The position numbers were made by a program, and so were the translations under genes. DNA of 64,000 nucleotides, taken from positions 882,001 to 946,000 of the forward strand of contig NZ_CP047050.1 of NCBI RefSeq assembly GCF_009799805.1, written 5' to 3'. Shown here in pieces: positions 43,216 to 52,152 of the stretch. The notes beneath the pieces were generated by a model, which saw nothing but the letters and a program-made list of their open reading frames with translations, did not search any database and was not told the origin of the DNA. How positions within the stretch are numbered: the stretch's first letter is position 1; each line of letters opens with the position of its first letter. The DNA comes from Myroides phaeus (GTDB lineage Bacteria > Bacteroidota > Bacteroidia > Flavobacteriales > Flavobacteriaceae).

Positions 43216-44193
43216 ATGTCTATTTTTGATAAAAGAGTTAACTACAAACCATTTGAGTACCCAGGAATCTACCAATTTACTGAAGCAATTAACAAATCCT
43301 TTTGGGTACATAGTGAAGTGGACTTCACTGCAGACACACAAGATTTTCACTCTCACTTAACAAGAGAAGAGCAACTTGCTATTAAAAACAGTTTACTGGC
43401 TATTGCACAAATCGAAGTTGCTGTTAAAACCTTTTGGGGTAACTTATATCAACATTTCCCTAAACCAGAATTTAACGGTTTAGGAAGTACATTTGCTGAA
43501 TGCGAATTCAGACATTCAGAAGCTTATTCAAGACTATTAGACGTACTTGGTTACAATGATGAATTTGAAAATTTATTAACGGTTCCTGTTATTAAAGAAC
43601 GTGTTGAATACTTATCTTCTGTATTAGAGAACTCAAGTAATCAAACTGACCGTAAAAAGTATATTGTATCTCTTATTCTATTCTCTTTATTGATTGAAAA
43701 CGTTTCTTTATTTAGTCAATTTGCAATCATTTTATCTTTTACAAGATTCAAAGGGTATATGAAAAACGTTAGTAATATCATCGCTTGGACTTCTGTAGAT
43801 GAACAAGTACACGCTAACGCAGGAATCTATATTATTAATATCGTTAAAAAAGAGTTTCCAGATTTCTTTGACGAAGAACTTATCAACCACGTAAACGAGG
43901 TAATTGAGAAGTCAATTAATATTGAAAGCAAAATCTTGGATTGGATCTTTGAAGCAGGAGATATTGAAACAGTAAATAAGCACGATCTATTAAACTTTAT
44001 GAAGTTTAGAGTTGACGAAAGTATGGAGAAAATTGGCTTGAAAAAAGTGTATAATATTTCATCAGAACAATATAACCCTATGGCTTGGTTCGAAGAAGAA
44101 GTATTTGCTAATAGCTTAGATGATTTCTTTGCTAAAAGACCTGTAGAATACACTAAACACGACAAGAGCTTTACTGCTGACGATTTATTCTAA
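43216..44193 (+). CDS. nrdB: Class I ribonucleotide reductase beta subunit, possibly class Id (Mn)
   Basis: 325 residues. Metal ligands in the usual order: Glu67, Glu97 and His100 (CEFRH), Glu161 (IENVSLF), Glu196 and His199 (DEQVH). The first ligand is Glu, not the Asp of E. coli NrdB. Tyr104 sits four residues after His100, as the radical Tyr does in class Ia. The pattern and the start MSIFDKRVNYKPFEYP match my memory of the Flavobacterium johnsoniae class Id subunit, which uses a dimanganese centre activated by superoxide. The metal type needs experiment. nrdA follows. Confidence 0.88.
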   Translation: MSIFDKRVNYKPFEYPGIYQFTEAINKSFWVHSEVDFTADTQDFHSHLTREEQLAIKNSLLAIAQIEVAVKTFWGNLYQHFPKPEFNGLGSTFAECEFRHSEAYSRLLDVLGYNDEFENLLTVPVIKERVEYLSSVLENSSNQTDRKKYIVSLILFSLLIENVSLFSQFAIILSFTRFKGYMKNVSNIIAWTSVDEQVHANAGIYIINIVKKEFPDFFDEELINHVNEVIEKSINIESKILDWIFEAGDIETVNKHDLLNFMKFRVDESMEKIGLKKVYNISSEQYNPMAWFEEEVFANSLDDFFAKRPVEYTKHDKSFTADDLF

Positions 44194-44243
44194 ATCGCTA
44201 TTTCAAAAGCCTATTAAAACTAAAAAAAAAGAAAAAAGATACT

Positions 44244-45938
44244 ATGAATAATTTTTCACTACCATTAATCTCTGAAGATAATCCAAACACTTGTGAAAAA
44301 CTGTGGTGGAAGAACTCAGAAAGTGAGCAAATTCTAAACAGAGGTTACCTATTAAAAGGTGAAACTGTAGAAGGAGCAATCGACAGAATTTCAACTGCTG
44401 CTGCAAAAAGATTATACAAACCAGAATTAAAAGAGTCATTTCAAGAAATGATTGAAAGAGGATGGATGAGTTTAAGCTCTCCTATCTGGGCTAATATGGG
44501 AACAGAAAGAGGATTGCCTATTTCTTGTTTTAACGTACACGTGCCGGATAGTATAGAAGGAATTACTCATAAATTAGGTGAGGTAATTATGCAGACAAAG
44601 ATTGGTGGTGGAACATCAGGATATTTTGGTAATCTAAGAGAAAGAGGAAGTGCTGTAACAGATAATGGTAAAAGTAGTGGAGCTGTTAGCTTTATGAAGT
44701 TATTTGATACTGCAATGGACACTATTTCTCAAGGAGGTGTTAGAAGAGGTGCTTTTGCAGCTTATTTAGATATTGACCACCCTGATTGTGAAGAATTTAT
44801 TCAAATTAAAAATATTGGTAACCCTATTCAAAACCTATTTACAGGTGTTTCTATTCCAGATTACTGGATGCAAGAAATGATTGACGGGGATAGAGAAAAA
44901 CGCCAACTATGGGCTAAAGTATTGGAAAGTCGTCAACAAAAAGGATTGCCTTACTTATTCTTCTCTGACAATGTAAACGGACATAAACCTCAGGTGTACA
45001 AAGACCTTAATATGCGTATTAATGCAAGTAACTTATGTTCTGAGATTATGTTACCTTCTTCTATGGATGAATCATTCATATGTTGTTTATCTTCTATGAA
45101 CTTAGAGTTATATGACGAGTGGAAAGACACAGAAGCTGTTAAATTAGCAATCTTCTTTTTAGATGCTGTATTACAAGAATTCATAGAAAAAACAGAAGGA
45201 AACTACTACTTAGCCTCAGCAAACCGCTTTGCTAAGCGTCATAGAGCTTTAGGTTTAGGAGTTTTAGGATGGCATTCATACTTACAAAAGAATATGATTC
45301 CATTTGAAGGATTACAAGCTAAAATGATTACTAATCAAATCTTTGCTGACATTAGTAGCAAAGCTGATAAAGCAACACAAGACTTAGCTCGTATCTATGG
45401 TGAACCTGAAATATTAAAAGGATACGGTAGAAGAAATACAACCACTATGGCCATTGCTCCTACTACTTCATCATCTGCTATCTTAGGTCAAACATCTCCT
45501 GGTATCGAACCATTTAGTAGTAATTACTATAAAGCAGGTTTATCTAAAGGTAACTTTATGCGTAAAAACAAATACCTTAAAATGCTTTTAGAGGCTAAGG
45601 GAATGGACAATGAAGAAACGTGGAGAAACATTATGTTAAGCGGAGGAAGTGTTCAACAACTTGAAGGCTTAACTGATGAAGAAAAAGCGGTATTCAAAAC
45701 ATTCAAAGAGATCAGCCAGCTTGAGATTATTCAACAAGCAGCAATCAGACAGAAATACGTTGATCAATCACAAAGTTTGAACTTAAACATCCCTTCTGGT
45801 TTACCAATTAAAGATGTAAACAATCTAATGATAGAAGCTTGGAAACTTGGAGTTAAAACATTGTATTACCAACGTAGTCAAAGTGTTTCTAAAGAAATGG
45901 TAACAAACTTAGTTTCTTGTAGCAGTTGCGAATCGTAA
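44244..45938 (+). CDS. nrdA: Class I ribonucleotide reductase alpha subunit, short form
   Basis: 564 residues, far shorter than the 761 of E. coli NrdA; the N-terminal ATP-cone is absent. Active-site residues are present: Cys95 (ISCFNVHV), the Asn263-Cys265-Glu267 set (NLCSE), Cys280/281, and the C-terminal CSSC (559-562) for reduction by thioredoxin or glutaredoxin. Without the ATP-cone, overall dATP inhibition is not expected from this subunit. It lies 50 bases after nrdB, in beta-alpha order. Confidence 0.92.
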   Translation: MNNFSLPLISEDNPNTCEKLWWKNSESEQILNRGYLLKGETVEGAIDRISTAAAKRLYKPELKESFQEMIERGWMSLSSPIWANMGTERGLPISCFNVHVPDSIEGITHKLGEVIMQTKIGGGTSGYFGNLRERGSAVTDNGKSSGAVSFMKLFDTAMDTISQGGVRRGAFAAYLDIDHPDCEEFIQIKNIGNPIQNLFTGVSIPDYWMQEMIDGDREKRQLWAKVLESRQQKGLPYLFFSDNVNGHKPQVYKDLNMRINASNLCSEIMLPSSMDESFICCLSSMNLELYDEWKDTEAVKLAIFFLDAVLQEFIEKTEGNYYLASANRFAKRHRALGLGVLGWHSYLQKNMIPFEGLQAKMITNQIFADISSKADKATQDLARIYGEPEILKGYGRRNTTTMAIAPTTSSSAILGQTSPGIEPFSSNYYKAGLSKGNFMRKNKYLKMLLEAKGMDNEETWRNIMLSGGSVQQLEGLTDEEKAVFKTFKEISQLEIIQQAAIRQKYVDQSQSLNLNIPSGLPIKDVNNLMIEAWKLGVKTLYYQRSQSVSKEMVTNLVSCSSCES

Positions 45939-45957
45939 TCACAAGAACTTAAAATAC

Positions 45958-45993
45958 TAAAAAGAGTGAACTATATAGTTCACTCTTTTTTTG
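45958..45993 (+). terminator. Terminator of nrdBA
   Basis: Near-perfect palindrome (45961-45988, arms AAAGAGTGAACTA/TAGTTCACTCTTT) followed by T run. Confidence 0.9.
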
Positions 45994-46214
45994 CTCTAAA
46001 ATCAAAAAGCTTTATATTTTATTCTCTTACCACTATAAACCAATACAAGCCATCTAAAGCAATTTCTATCAAAATACCACGTGAACTTTATTAAACTACA
46101 AAAACAGCCTTAAAATCACTATAATTCAGTAATATCAACACATTACAAGCCAACTCACCTCCAATTACTGTTAATAGCGAAATAATTTATTCTAACTTAT
46201 TTTCTTTTCATAAA

Positions 46215-46320
46215 TAACTTTGGCACAATATCTGTAAATAGAAAACGCAACAACAAAATAACAAAATTTCTTTTTCATCAAAAGCCTAATTAGAGCCAAT
46301 AATTAGGCTTTTACTTTTTA
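46215..46320 (+). ncRNA. Candidate small RNA with promoter and terminator
   Basis: A perfect -7 box TAACTTTG (46215-46222) is followed about 65 bases later by a hairpin AAAAGCCTAATT/AATTAGGCTTTT (46280-46291 with 46301-46312) with a T-rich tail on the plus strand. The predicted RNA (about 46228-46320) has no ATG reading frame. No -33 TTG is seen, so the promoter is uncertain. Confidence 0.4.
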
Positions 46321-46368
46321 GTAAAGACATACAATAAAATATATATCATTCTTAGCCCAAACTAACAC

Positions 46369-46405
46369 AAAAAAAGGGATTACTCAGTAGAGCAATCCCT
46401 TTTTA
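46369..46405 (-). terminator. Terminator of sufABCD unit
   Basis: Stem AAAAGGGATT/AATCCCTTTT extended by CTC/GAG with one mismatch; A run on the left gives T7 on the minus strand. Ends the sufA-B-C-D transcript. Confidence 0.8.
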
Positions 46406-46429
46406 CTATATGATAATTCTAAAGTTCTA

Positions 46430-47746
46430 TTAGATATCAAATCCCATAGAAACACCAAGCTTACCAGCGATAACCTTAGCTACTTTAGATTTTAATTCTG
46501 GAATTTTTACAGACTCCATTACTTCATCTGTAAACGCGTACATCAATAAAGCTTTAGCTTCTTTTTTCGGAATACCACGTTGACGCATATAGAACATTGC
46601 ATCCTCGTTTAACTGTCCGATTGTACATCCGTGAGAACACTTAACATCATCAGCAAAAATCTCTAACTGAGGTTTAGCATAAATATTAGCTTTCTCACTT
46701 AACAAGATGTTGTTACTCTTTTGGAAACCATCTGTTTTTTGAGCAATTTTATCAACGTAAATTTTACCGTTAAACACCCCTACAGAGTTACCATCATAAA
46801 TACCTTTATAATTTTGGTGACTCTCACAGTTTGGTTGATTGTGAGAAACTAATGTATAATGGTCAACGTGTTGTTTACCATCAATCAATGTAATTCCTTT
46901 TAACGTACTATCAATACGCTCACCATCTTGGTAGAAATTAAGGTTGTTTCTTGTCAATTTACCTCCGAAAGAGAACGTATGAACAGAAACTCTACTTTCT
47001 TGTTTTTGTTTAACGAAAGTATTGTCAATTAACGTACCTGTTTCTAAGTCATTTTGCAACTTATAGAAATCAACAATAGCACGTTTATGCGCTACAATTT
47101 CAGTTACAGAGTTAGTAAACACGTTAGATTCAACGATACTTTGGTGTCTTTCTAAAATTTGCACGTGAGCATTTTCACCTACAACAACTAAGTTACGAGG
47201 TTGCACTAAAAGCGCTTGGTCTTCCACTGTAGATAAGTAAATAATCTCAATCGGTTTAGCAACCACTGTACTTTTAGGGATATTAATAAAAGCTCCTTCA
47301 CTTGCAAAAGCAGTGTTTAAAGCAGTTAAACTATCCTCTTTATCAGCACAAGTATTGTAGAAAGAGTCGATAATCATTTTATACTTCGGCTTAGTAAAAG
47401 CAGAAGACATTAAACAAACATCAAGTCCATCGTGAGTAGTTGACGATAAATGAGAACTAAAGATTCCATTGATAAATACCAATTTGTATGTATCAGAATC
47501 ACTTAAGAAATACTTCTTAACGTCTTTATATTCAACCGCTACTTCTTTTTTAGGAAAAACACTAAAATCATTCTTTAAAATAGAATTTAATGATGTGTAC
47601 TTCCAAGCTTCCACTTTTTTAGTAGGGAAACCTTTATTTTCAAATGTCTTAAGACCTTCTAAACGGATATTGTGTAAACTTTCGTGTTCACTAAGTCCTT
47701 GTTCAAAAGCGACAAAAGACGATAATAATTTATCTTTAAGCTCCAT
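46430..47746 (-). CDS. sufD: Fe-S scaffold subunit SufD
   Basis: 438 residues with the beta-helix core and C-terminal SufD motif (DVKCSHGCTIGQLNEDAMFYMRQRGIPKKEA, quoted in part: KCSHGCTIGQL). The Cys in KCSHGCT and nearby His are usual for SufD. It pairs with SufB in the SufBC2D scaffold. In related genomes sufS follows; here the gene ends at a terminator. Confidence 0.95.
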   Translation of the reverse strand: MELKDKLLSSFVAFEQGLSEHESLHNIRLEGLKTFENKGFPTKKVEAWKYTSLNSILKNDFSVFPKKEVAVEYKDVKKYFLSDSDTYKLVFINGIFSSHLSSTTHDGLDVCLMSSAFTKPKYKMIIDSFYNTCADKEDSLTALNTAFASEGAFINIPKSTVVAKPIEIIYLSTVEDQALLVQPRNLVVVGENAHVQILERHQSIVESNVFTNSVTEIVAHKRAIVDFYKLQNDLETGTLIDNTFVKQKQESRVSVHTFSFGGKLTRNNLNFYQDGERIDSTLKGITLIDGKQHVDHYTLVSHNQPNCESHQNYKGIYDGNSVGVFNGKIYVDKIAQKTDGFQKSNNILLSEKANIYAKPQLEIFADDVKCSHGCTIGQLNEDAMFYMRQRGIPKKEAKALLMYAFTDEVMESVKIPELKSKVAKVIAGKLGVSMGFDI

Positions 47747-47800
47747 AATTATTTCTTTGCAATTAGATTAAAATGATTGATTTATAAGATTCTATTGAGA

Positions 47801-48553
47801 CTATTTCCCTAAAGATTCTTTAATCCAATCGTATCCTTTTTCTTCTAATTCCAATGCTAATTCTTTACCTCCTGTTTTCACAATTTTACCATCGTATAAA
47901 ACGTGTACATAGTCAGGAACGATATAATCTAATAAACGTTGGTAGTGCGTAATTAAAACAACAGCGTTGTCTTCGCTTTTCAACTTGTTAACTCCATTAG
48001 CAACGATACGTAAAGCATCAATATCCAATCCTGAGTCAGTCTCATCAAGGATAGCTAATTTTGGCTCTAACATAGCCATTTGGAAAATCTCATTACGTTT
48101 TTTCTCACCACCAGAGAAACCTTCATTAAGAGAACGCGACAAGAATTTTCTGTCGATTTCTAATAACTCAGCTTTTTCTTTGATTTTTTTCAACATTTCA
48201 CTTGCAGGCATCTCTTCAAGACCTTGAGCCTTTCTTGATTCGTTGATAGCCGTTTTCATAAAGTTTGTCACAGAAACTCCAGGAATCTCAACTGGGTATT
48301 GGAAAGACAAGAAAACACCTTTATGAGCTCTTTCTTCTGGCCCTAATTCGTTTAATTCTTCTCCTTCTAAAATAATTTCACCTTCCGTTACTTCGAAAGC
48401 TTCATTACCAGTAATTACAGAAGATAAAGTACTCTTACCAGCACCGTTAGGTCCCATAATAGCGTGTACTTCACCAGCTTTAACTTCTAAATTAATTCCT
48501 TTTAATATTTCTTTATCTTCAACACTTGCGTGTAAATTTTTTATCTGTAACAT
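47801..48553 (-). CDS. sufC: Fe-S assembly ATPase SufC
   Basis: 250 residues. Walker A GPNGAGKST (about 34-42), signature GFSGGEKKR, Walker B LAILDETDSGLD; the Glu-Thr in place of Glu-Pro in Walker B is typical of SufC. It drives shape change of SufBD. It lies 54 bases from sufD and 61 from sufB. Confidence 0.97.
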   Translation of the reverse strand: MLQIKNLHASVEDKEILKGINLEVKAGEVHAIMGPNGAGKSTLSSVITGNEAFEVTEGEIILEGEELNELGPEERAHKGVFLSFQYPVEIPGVSVTNFMKTAINESRKAQGLEEMPASEMLKKIKEKAELLEIDRKFLSRSLNEGFSGGEKKRNEIFQMAMLEPKLAILDETDSGLDIDALRIVANGVNKLKSEDNAVVLITHYQRLLDYIVPDYVHVLYDGKIVKTGGKELALELEEKGYDWIKESLGK

Positions 48554-48614
48554 AAAATTGTCTTTTTAAAATTTTGAGGGTTTGTAAACTAAGTTGAACT
48601 AAGAATCTAACATC

Positions 48615-50063
48615 TTAACCAACACTTCCTTCTAATGAAATCTCCAATAATTTTTGTGCTTCCACAGCAAACTCCATTGGCAATTTATTTAAAACTTCTT
48701 TAGAGAAACCATTAACGATTAAAGCGATAGCCTTCTCTGTAGGAATACCACGTTGGTTACAGTAGAAAATTTGATCTTCACCAATTTTACTTGTTGTAGC
48801 CTCGTGCTCAATTTGAGCAGTAGTATTCTTAGCTTCAATGTAAGGGAAAGTATGAGCACCACATTCGTTACCCATTAACAATGAATCACATTGAGAGAAG
48901 TTTCTTGCGTTCTCAGCTCTTGGTCCCATATGAACCAATCCTCTATAACTATTTTGTGATTTACCAGCAGAAATACCTTTAGAAATAATCGTTGATTTCG
49001 TATTCTTACCTAAGTGAATCATTTTAGTACCTGTATCCGCTTGTTGGAAGTTATTCGTTACTGCAATTGAGTAGAACTCACCAACAGAATTATCTCCTTT
49101 TAAAACACAAGAAGGATATTTCCAAGTAACAGCAGAACCTGTTTCAACCTGAGTCCAAGAAATTTTTGCATTCTTCTCACAAAGACCTCTTTTCGTCACA
49201 AAGTTGAATACCCCACCTTTACCTTCACTGTCTCCAGGGAACCAGTTTTGAACAGTAGAATATTTAATTTCAGCATCATCCATTGCGATTAACTCAACAA
49301 CAGCAGCGTGTAATTGGTTTTCATCACGAGATGGAGCAGTACATCCCTCTAAATAAGAAACATAACTTCCTTCATCAGCAATTACTAACGTTCTTTCGAA
49401 CTGACCAGTACCTGCTTGGTTAATACGGAAATACGTAGATAACTCCATCGGACAACGAACACCCTTAGGAATATAACAGAAAGAACCATCTGAGAATACA
49501 GCAGAGTTTAATGCTGCATAGAAGTTATCTGTTTGAGGCACTACAGACCCTAAATATTTTTTAACTAACTCAGGGTGGTTTCTAATCGCTTCAGAAATTG
49601 AACAGAAAATAATACCACGCTCAGCCAAAGTTTCTTTAAAAGTAGTTGCTACAGAAACAGAGTCCATAACAATATCCATTGCCACACCAGACAATCTTTT
49701 TTGTTCATCTAAAGAGATACCAAGTTTTGCAAACGTTGCTAATAACTCAGGGTCTACTTCGTCTAAACTTTTATATTGATCTTTTTTCTTTGGTGCAGAA
49801 TAATAAGAAATAGCCTGAAAATCAGGTTTAGTATATCTTACATTCGCCCATTCTGGTTCAACCATTTCCTTCCAAATACGGAAAGCCTCTAAACGCCATT
49901 CAGTCATCCATTCAGGCTCTTCTTTCTTTGCAGAAATAGCTCTAACAATATCTTCATTTAAACCAATAGGAAATGTCTCTGATTCTATATCAGTATAAAA
50001 ACCATACTCATACTCCTTGGTTTCTAATTCTTTCTTTAAATCTTCTTCTGTATACTTACTCAT
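48615..50063 (-). CDS. sufB: Fe-S scaffold subunit SufB
   Basis: 482 residues, full length. Conserved parts include [40 protein letters not shown] with its Cys, and [14 protein letters not shown]. SufB is the main scaffold of SUF-type cluster assembly. Second gene of the unit after the A-type carrier. Confidence 0.97.
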   Translation of the reverse strand: MSKYTEEDLKKELETKEYEYGFYTDIESETFPIGLNEDIVRAISAKKEEPEWMTEWRLEAFRIWKEMVEPEWANVRYTKPDFQAISYYSAPKKKDQYKSLDEVDPELLATFAKLGISLDEQKRLSGVAMDIVMDSVSVATTFKETLAERGIIFCSISEAIRNHPELVKKYLGSVVPQTDNFYAALNSAVFSDGSFCYIPKGVRCPMELSTYFRINQAGTGQFERTLVIADEGSYVSYLEGCTAPSRDENQLHAAVVELIAMDDAEIKYSTVQNWFPGDSEGKGGVFNFVTKRGLCEKNAKISWTQVETGSAVTWKYPSCVLKGDNSVGEFYSIAVTNNFQQADTGTKMIHLGKNTKSTIISKGISAGKSQNSYRGLVHMGPRAENARNFSQCDSLLMGNECGAHTFPYIEAKNTTAQIEHEATTSKIGEDQIFYCNQRGIPTEKAIALIVNGFSKEVLNKLPMEFAVEAQKLLEISLEGSVG

Positions 50064-50167
50064 ATATTTTACTTAAAAGCAAATACGGTGTCGTACGCTT
50101 CTTTAATTTTAACTAATTATCAAAAAGGAAGAAAAACGAAATAAATCCCGCTTTTCTACCATGAGTC

Positions 50168-50497
50168 TTATAATGAAAAACTTTCACCACAACCACAAGT
50201 TCTACTTGCGTTAGGATTGTTGAAATAGAATCCTTTTCCATTCAATCCTCCTGAATATTCTAAAGTAGTTCCTACAAGATATAAAAAGCTCTTTTTGTCA
50301 ACAGCGATTTTCACACCATTATCTTCGAAAACTTTATCATCTTCACCAACTTCGCGATCAAAATTTAATTGATAAGAAAGTCCGGAACATCCTCCACTTG
50401 TCACCCCTACGCGAACATAATCCACTGTAGAATCAAACCCTTCATCTTCCATCAGAAGGGCGACGCGTTTACTCGCTATATCTGAAACCTTTATCAT
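50168..50497 (-). CDS. sufA: A-type Fe-S carrier (SufA/IscA/HesB family)
   Basis: 109 residues. The three cluster ligands are Cys in GGCSGLSYQL and in the C-terminal SRTCGCGESF. It carries clusters from the SUF scaffold to target proteins. First gene of the suf unit, with a TACCTTTG box (minus strand, 50536-50543) about 40 bases upstream. The exact name (SufA or ErpA-like) is not certain. Confidence 0.92.
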   Translation of the reverse strand: MIKVSDIASKRVALLMEDEGFDSTVDYVRVGVTSGGCSGLSYQLNFDREVGEDDKVFEDNGVKIAVDKKSFLYLVGTTLEYSGGLNGKGFYFNNPNASRTCGCGESFSL

Positions 50498-51213
50498 ACC
50501 TTTTTTTAAAATAGATTAGTTCTAAATGTAAGATGCAAAGGTATTATAAAAAAACGGTTTCTAATAGTAACTAACATATTTATAACGATTAGAAGTTTAA
50601 ATACTAATATCAATAAAAACTATAGTTTGAACCCTGTTTTAATTATTTATTCCTAAGTCATTTAGTAAAAAAACTACTAAAAACGGAACGCTAAAAACAG
50701 ACATAAAAAGCTACTTTCACTCCCTTTTAGTCTTAAAACTACTAAAAACGCTATTTCTTATTAATTCAAATTAATGAAAACAAGCCCCTATTAAAACCAA
50801 CTTACTATAAAACAATATTTTACATCGTTTAAAGGCAACTAATCCAACTATAAAATTCGGACTTTATTCCTTTAAAGACAAATGAAATACTGAAAAAAAA
50901 AAACAACTCTTTGCTTTAGTATATCATCATCAAAAGGTAGTTTTAAAATCTATGCTTGTATACTGTATGTATAGTGCTTGTATAAAATCTATGTTAAACT
51001 GTACAACCAAAATACATACACTTTAGAAAAAATATACATACTCCATTTATAACATAAATCTAAAACGTTGCTATGATTGCAAAATCCTCATTTGGCCTCG
51101 ATTCTTAGATAAATAGTTATGAATTACTTAGCTAAACTAAAAGCTAATTTTACCGTTGGTGTATCGTATAAAAATGTGTATTTTGCACCTTACAACCAAA
51201 AAACTAAATCATT
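50498..51213. other. 716-base divergent region between sufA and the MBL gene
   Basis: Contains the suf promoter box (50536-50543, minus), a 15-bp direct repeat AAACTACTAAAAACG (50671-50685 and 50736-50750), and a second cluster of short repeats at 50945-50993 (AAAATCTATG twice, TGCTTGTATA twice). Near 51170 there is a promoter-like TTG followed at about 20 bases by TATTTTG, possibly for the MBL gene. No gene is seen. Confidence 0.55.
50671..50750. repeat. 15-bp direct repeat
   Basis: AAACTACTAAAAACG occurs at 50671-50685 and again at 50736-50750, 65 bases apart, in the noncoding region upstream of sufA. A partial copy of the core (CTAAAAAC) lies between. Confidence 0.7.
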
Positions 51214-52074
51214 ATGAAATTATATGCTATCGAAAGTGGCAACTTTAAATTAGATGGAGGAGCAATGTTTGGCGTTGTTCCGAAAGTCATTTGGAACAAA
51301 ACCAATCCTGCTGATAACAACAACCTGATTGAATTAGGTGCGCGACTTCTTCTTATTGAAGATGGCAATAAACTTATTCTGATTGACACTGGAATGGGTA
51401 ATAAACAGTCTGAAAAATTCTTTGGATACTACAATCTTTGGGGAGAACACTCAATTGACAAGTCATTGGCAAAAGTAGGTTTTCACAGAGATGATATAAC
51501 AGATGTATTTTTAACTCACTTGCATTTTGACCACGTTGGTGGAGCTGTAAATTGGAATTCTGATAGAACAGGATACGTTAATGCTTTTAAAAATGCTAAA
51601 TATTGGACTAATGATAGCCATTGGGATTGGGCGACAAAACCAAACCCAAGAGAAAAAGCATCTTTCTTATCTGAAAATATACTTCCAATTCAAGAAAGTG
51701 GTGCTTTAAACTTTATCCAACGCCCTGAAGGAGATTTGCTACACAATTCTGAATTGGGATTCGATATTTTCTTTGCAGATGGGCATACTGAAAAACAGAT
51801 GATTCCGATTATTAATTACAACGGACAAAAAATAGCTTATACAGCAGATTTACTGCCTACAGCAGGACATATTCCTCTTCCTTATGTAATGGGATATGAT
51901 ACTCGGCCACTCTTAACGATGCAAGAAAAGGAGAAATTCTTAAAAATGGCAACTGACGAAAATTGGCTTTTATTTTTAGAACATGATGCTCATAATGAAA
52001 TCATAACCCTACAACATACTGAGAAGGGAGTTCGCTTAAAAGACATACATAAAGCCAACGATATCTTAATTTAG
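51214..52074 (+). CDS. MBL-fold metallo-hydrolase
   Basis: 286 residues. The zinc motif THLHFDHVGG is at about 100-109, with further His in ADGHTEKQM and EHDAHNE. The overall form resembles the lactonase/AHL-hydrolase-like branch of the fold, with GLPxxG-type sequence replaced by LIDTGMGNKQ. Substrate unknown. Single gene; 78 bases separate it from the S8 peptidase. Confidence 0.88.
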   Translation: MKLYAIESGNFKLDGGAMFGVVPKVIWNKTNPADNNNLIELGARLLLIEDGNKLILIDTGMGNKQSEKFFGYYNLWGEHSIDKSLAKVGFHRDDITDVFLTHLHFDHVGGAVNWNSDRTGYVNAFKNAKYWTNDSHWDWATKPNPREKASFLSENILPIQESGALNFIQRPEGDLLHNSELGFDIFFADGHTEKQMIPIINYNGQKIAYTADLLPTAGHIPLPYVMGYDTRPLLTMQEKEKFLKMATDENWLLFLEHDAHNEIITLQHTEKGVRLKDIHKANDILI

Positions 52075-52152
52075 TGTTAACACCGTGCTTTAAAGCGTAC
52101 AATTTGATACTTTTAAGGCGATGAAAATAAAATTTACAATAAAATAAATATA

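Larger units (their letters stand above)
45939..46429. other. 491-base region between nrdA and sufD
   Basis: Holds the nrd terminator (45958-45993), a possible short RNA (46228-46320, plus strand) and the sufD terminator (46369-46405). The stretch 45994-46210 has no reading frame that I would support. Confidence 0.55.

Noticed and set aside
38879-46429. Transposon or integron origin of the hmu-nrd block
   Set aside because: No transposase, integrase, att-like or terminal repeats seen; only a weak 11-base AT-rich match at the edges.
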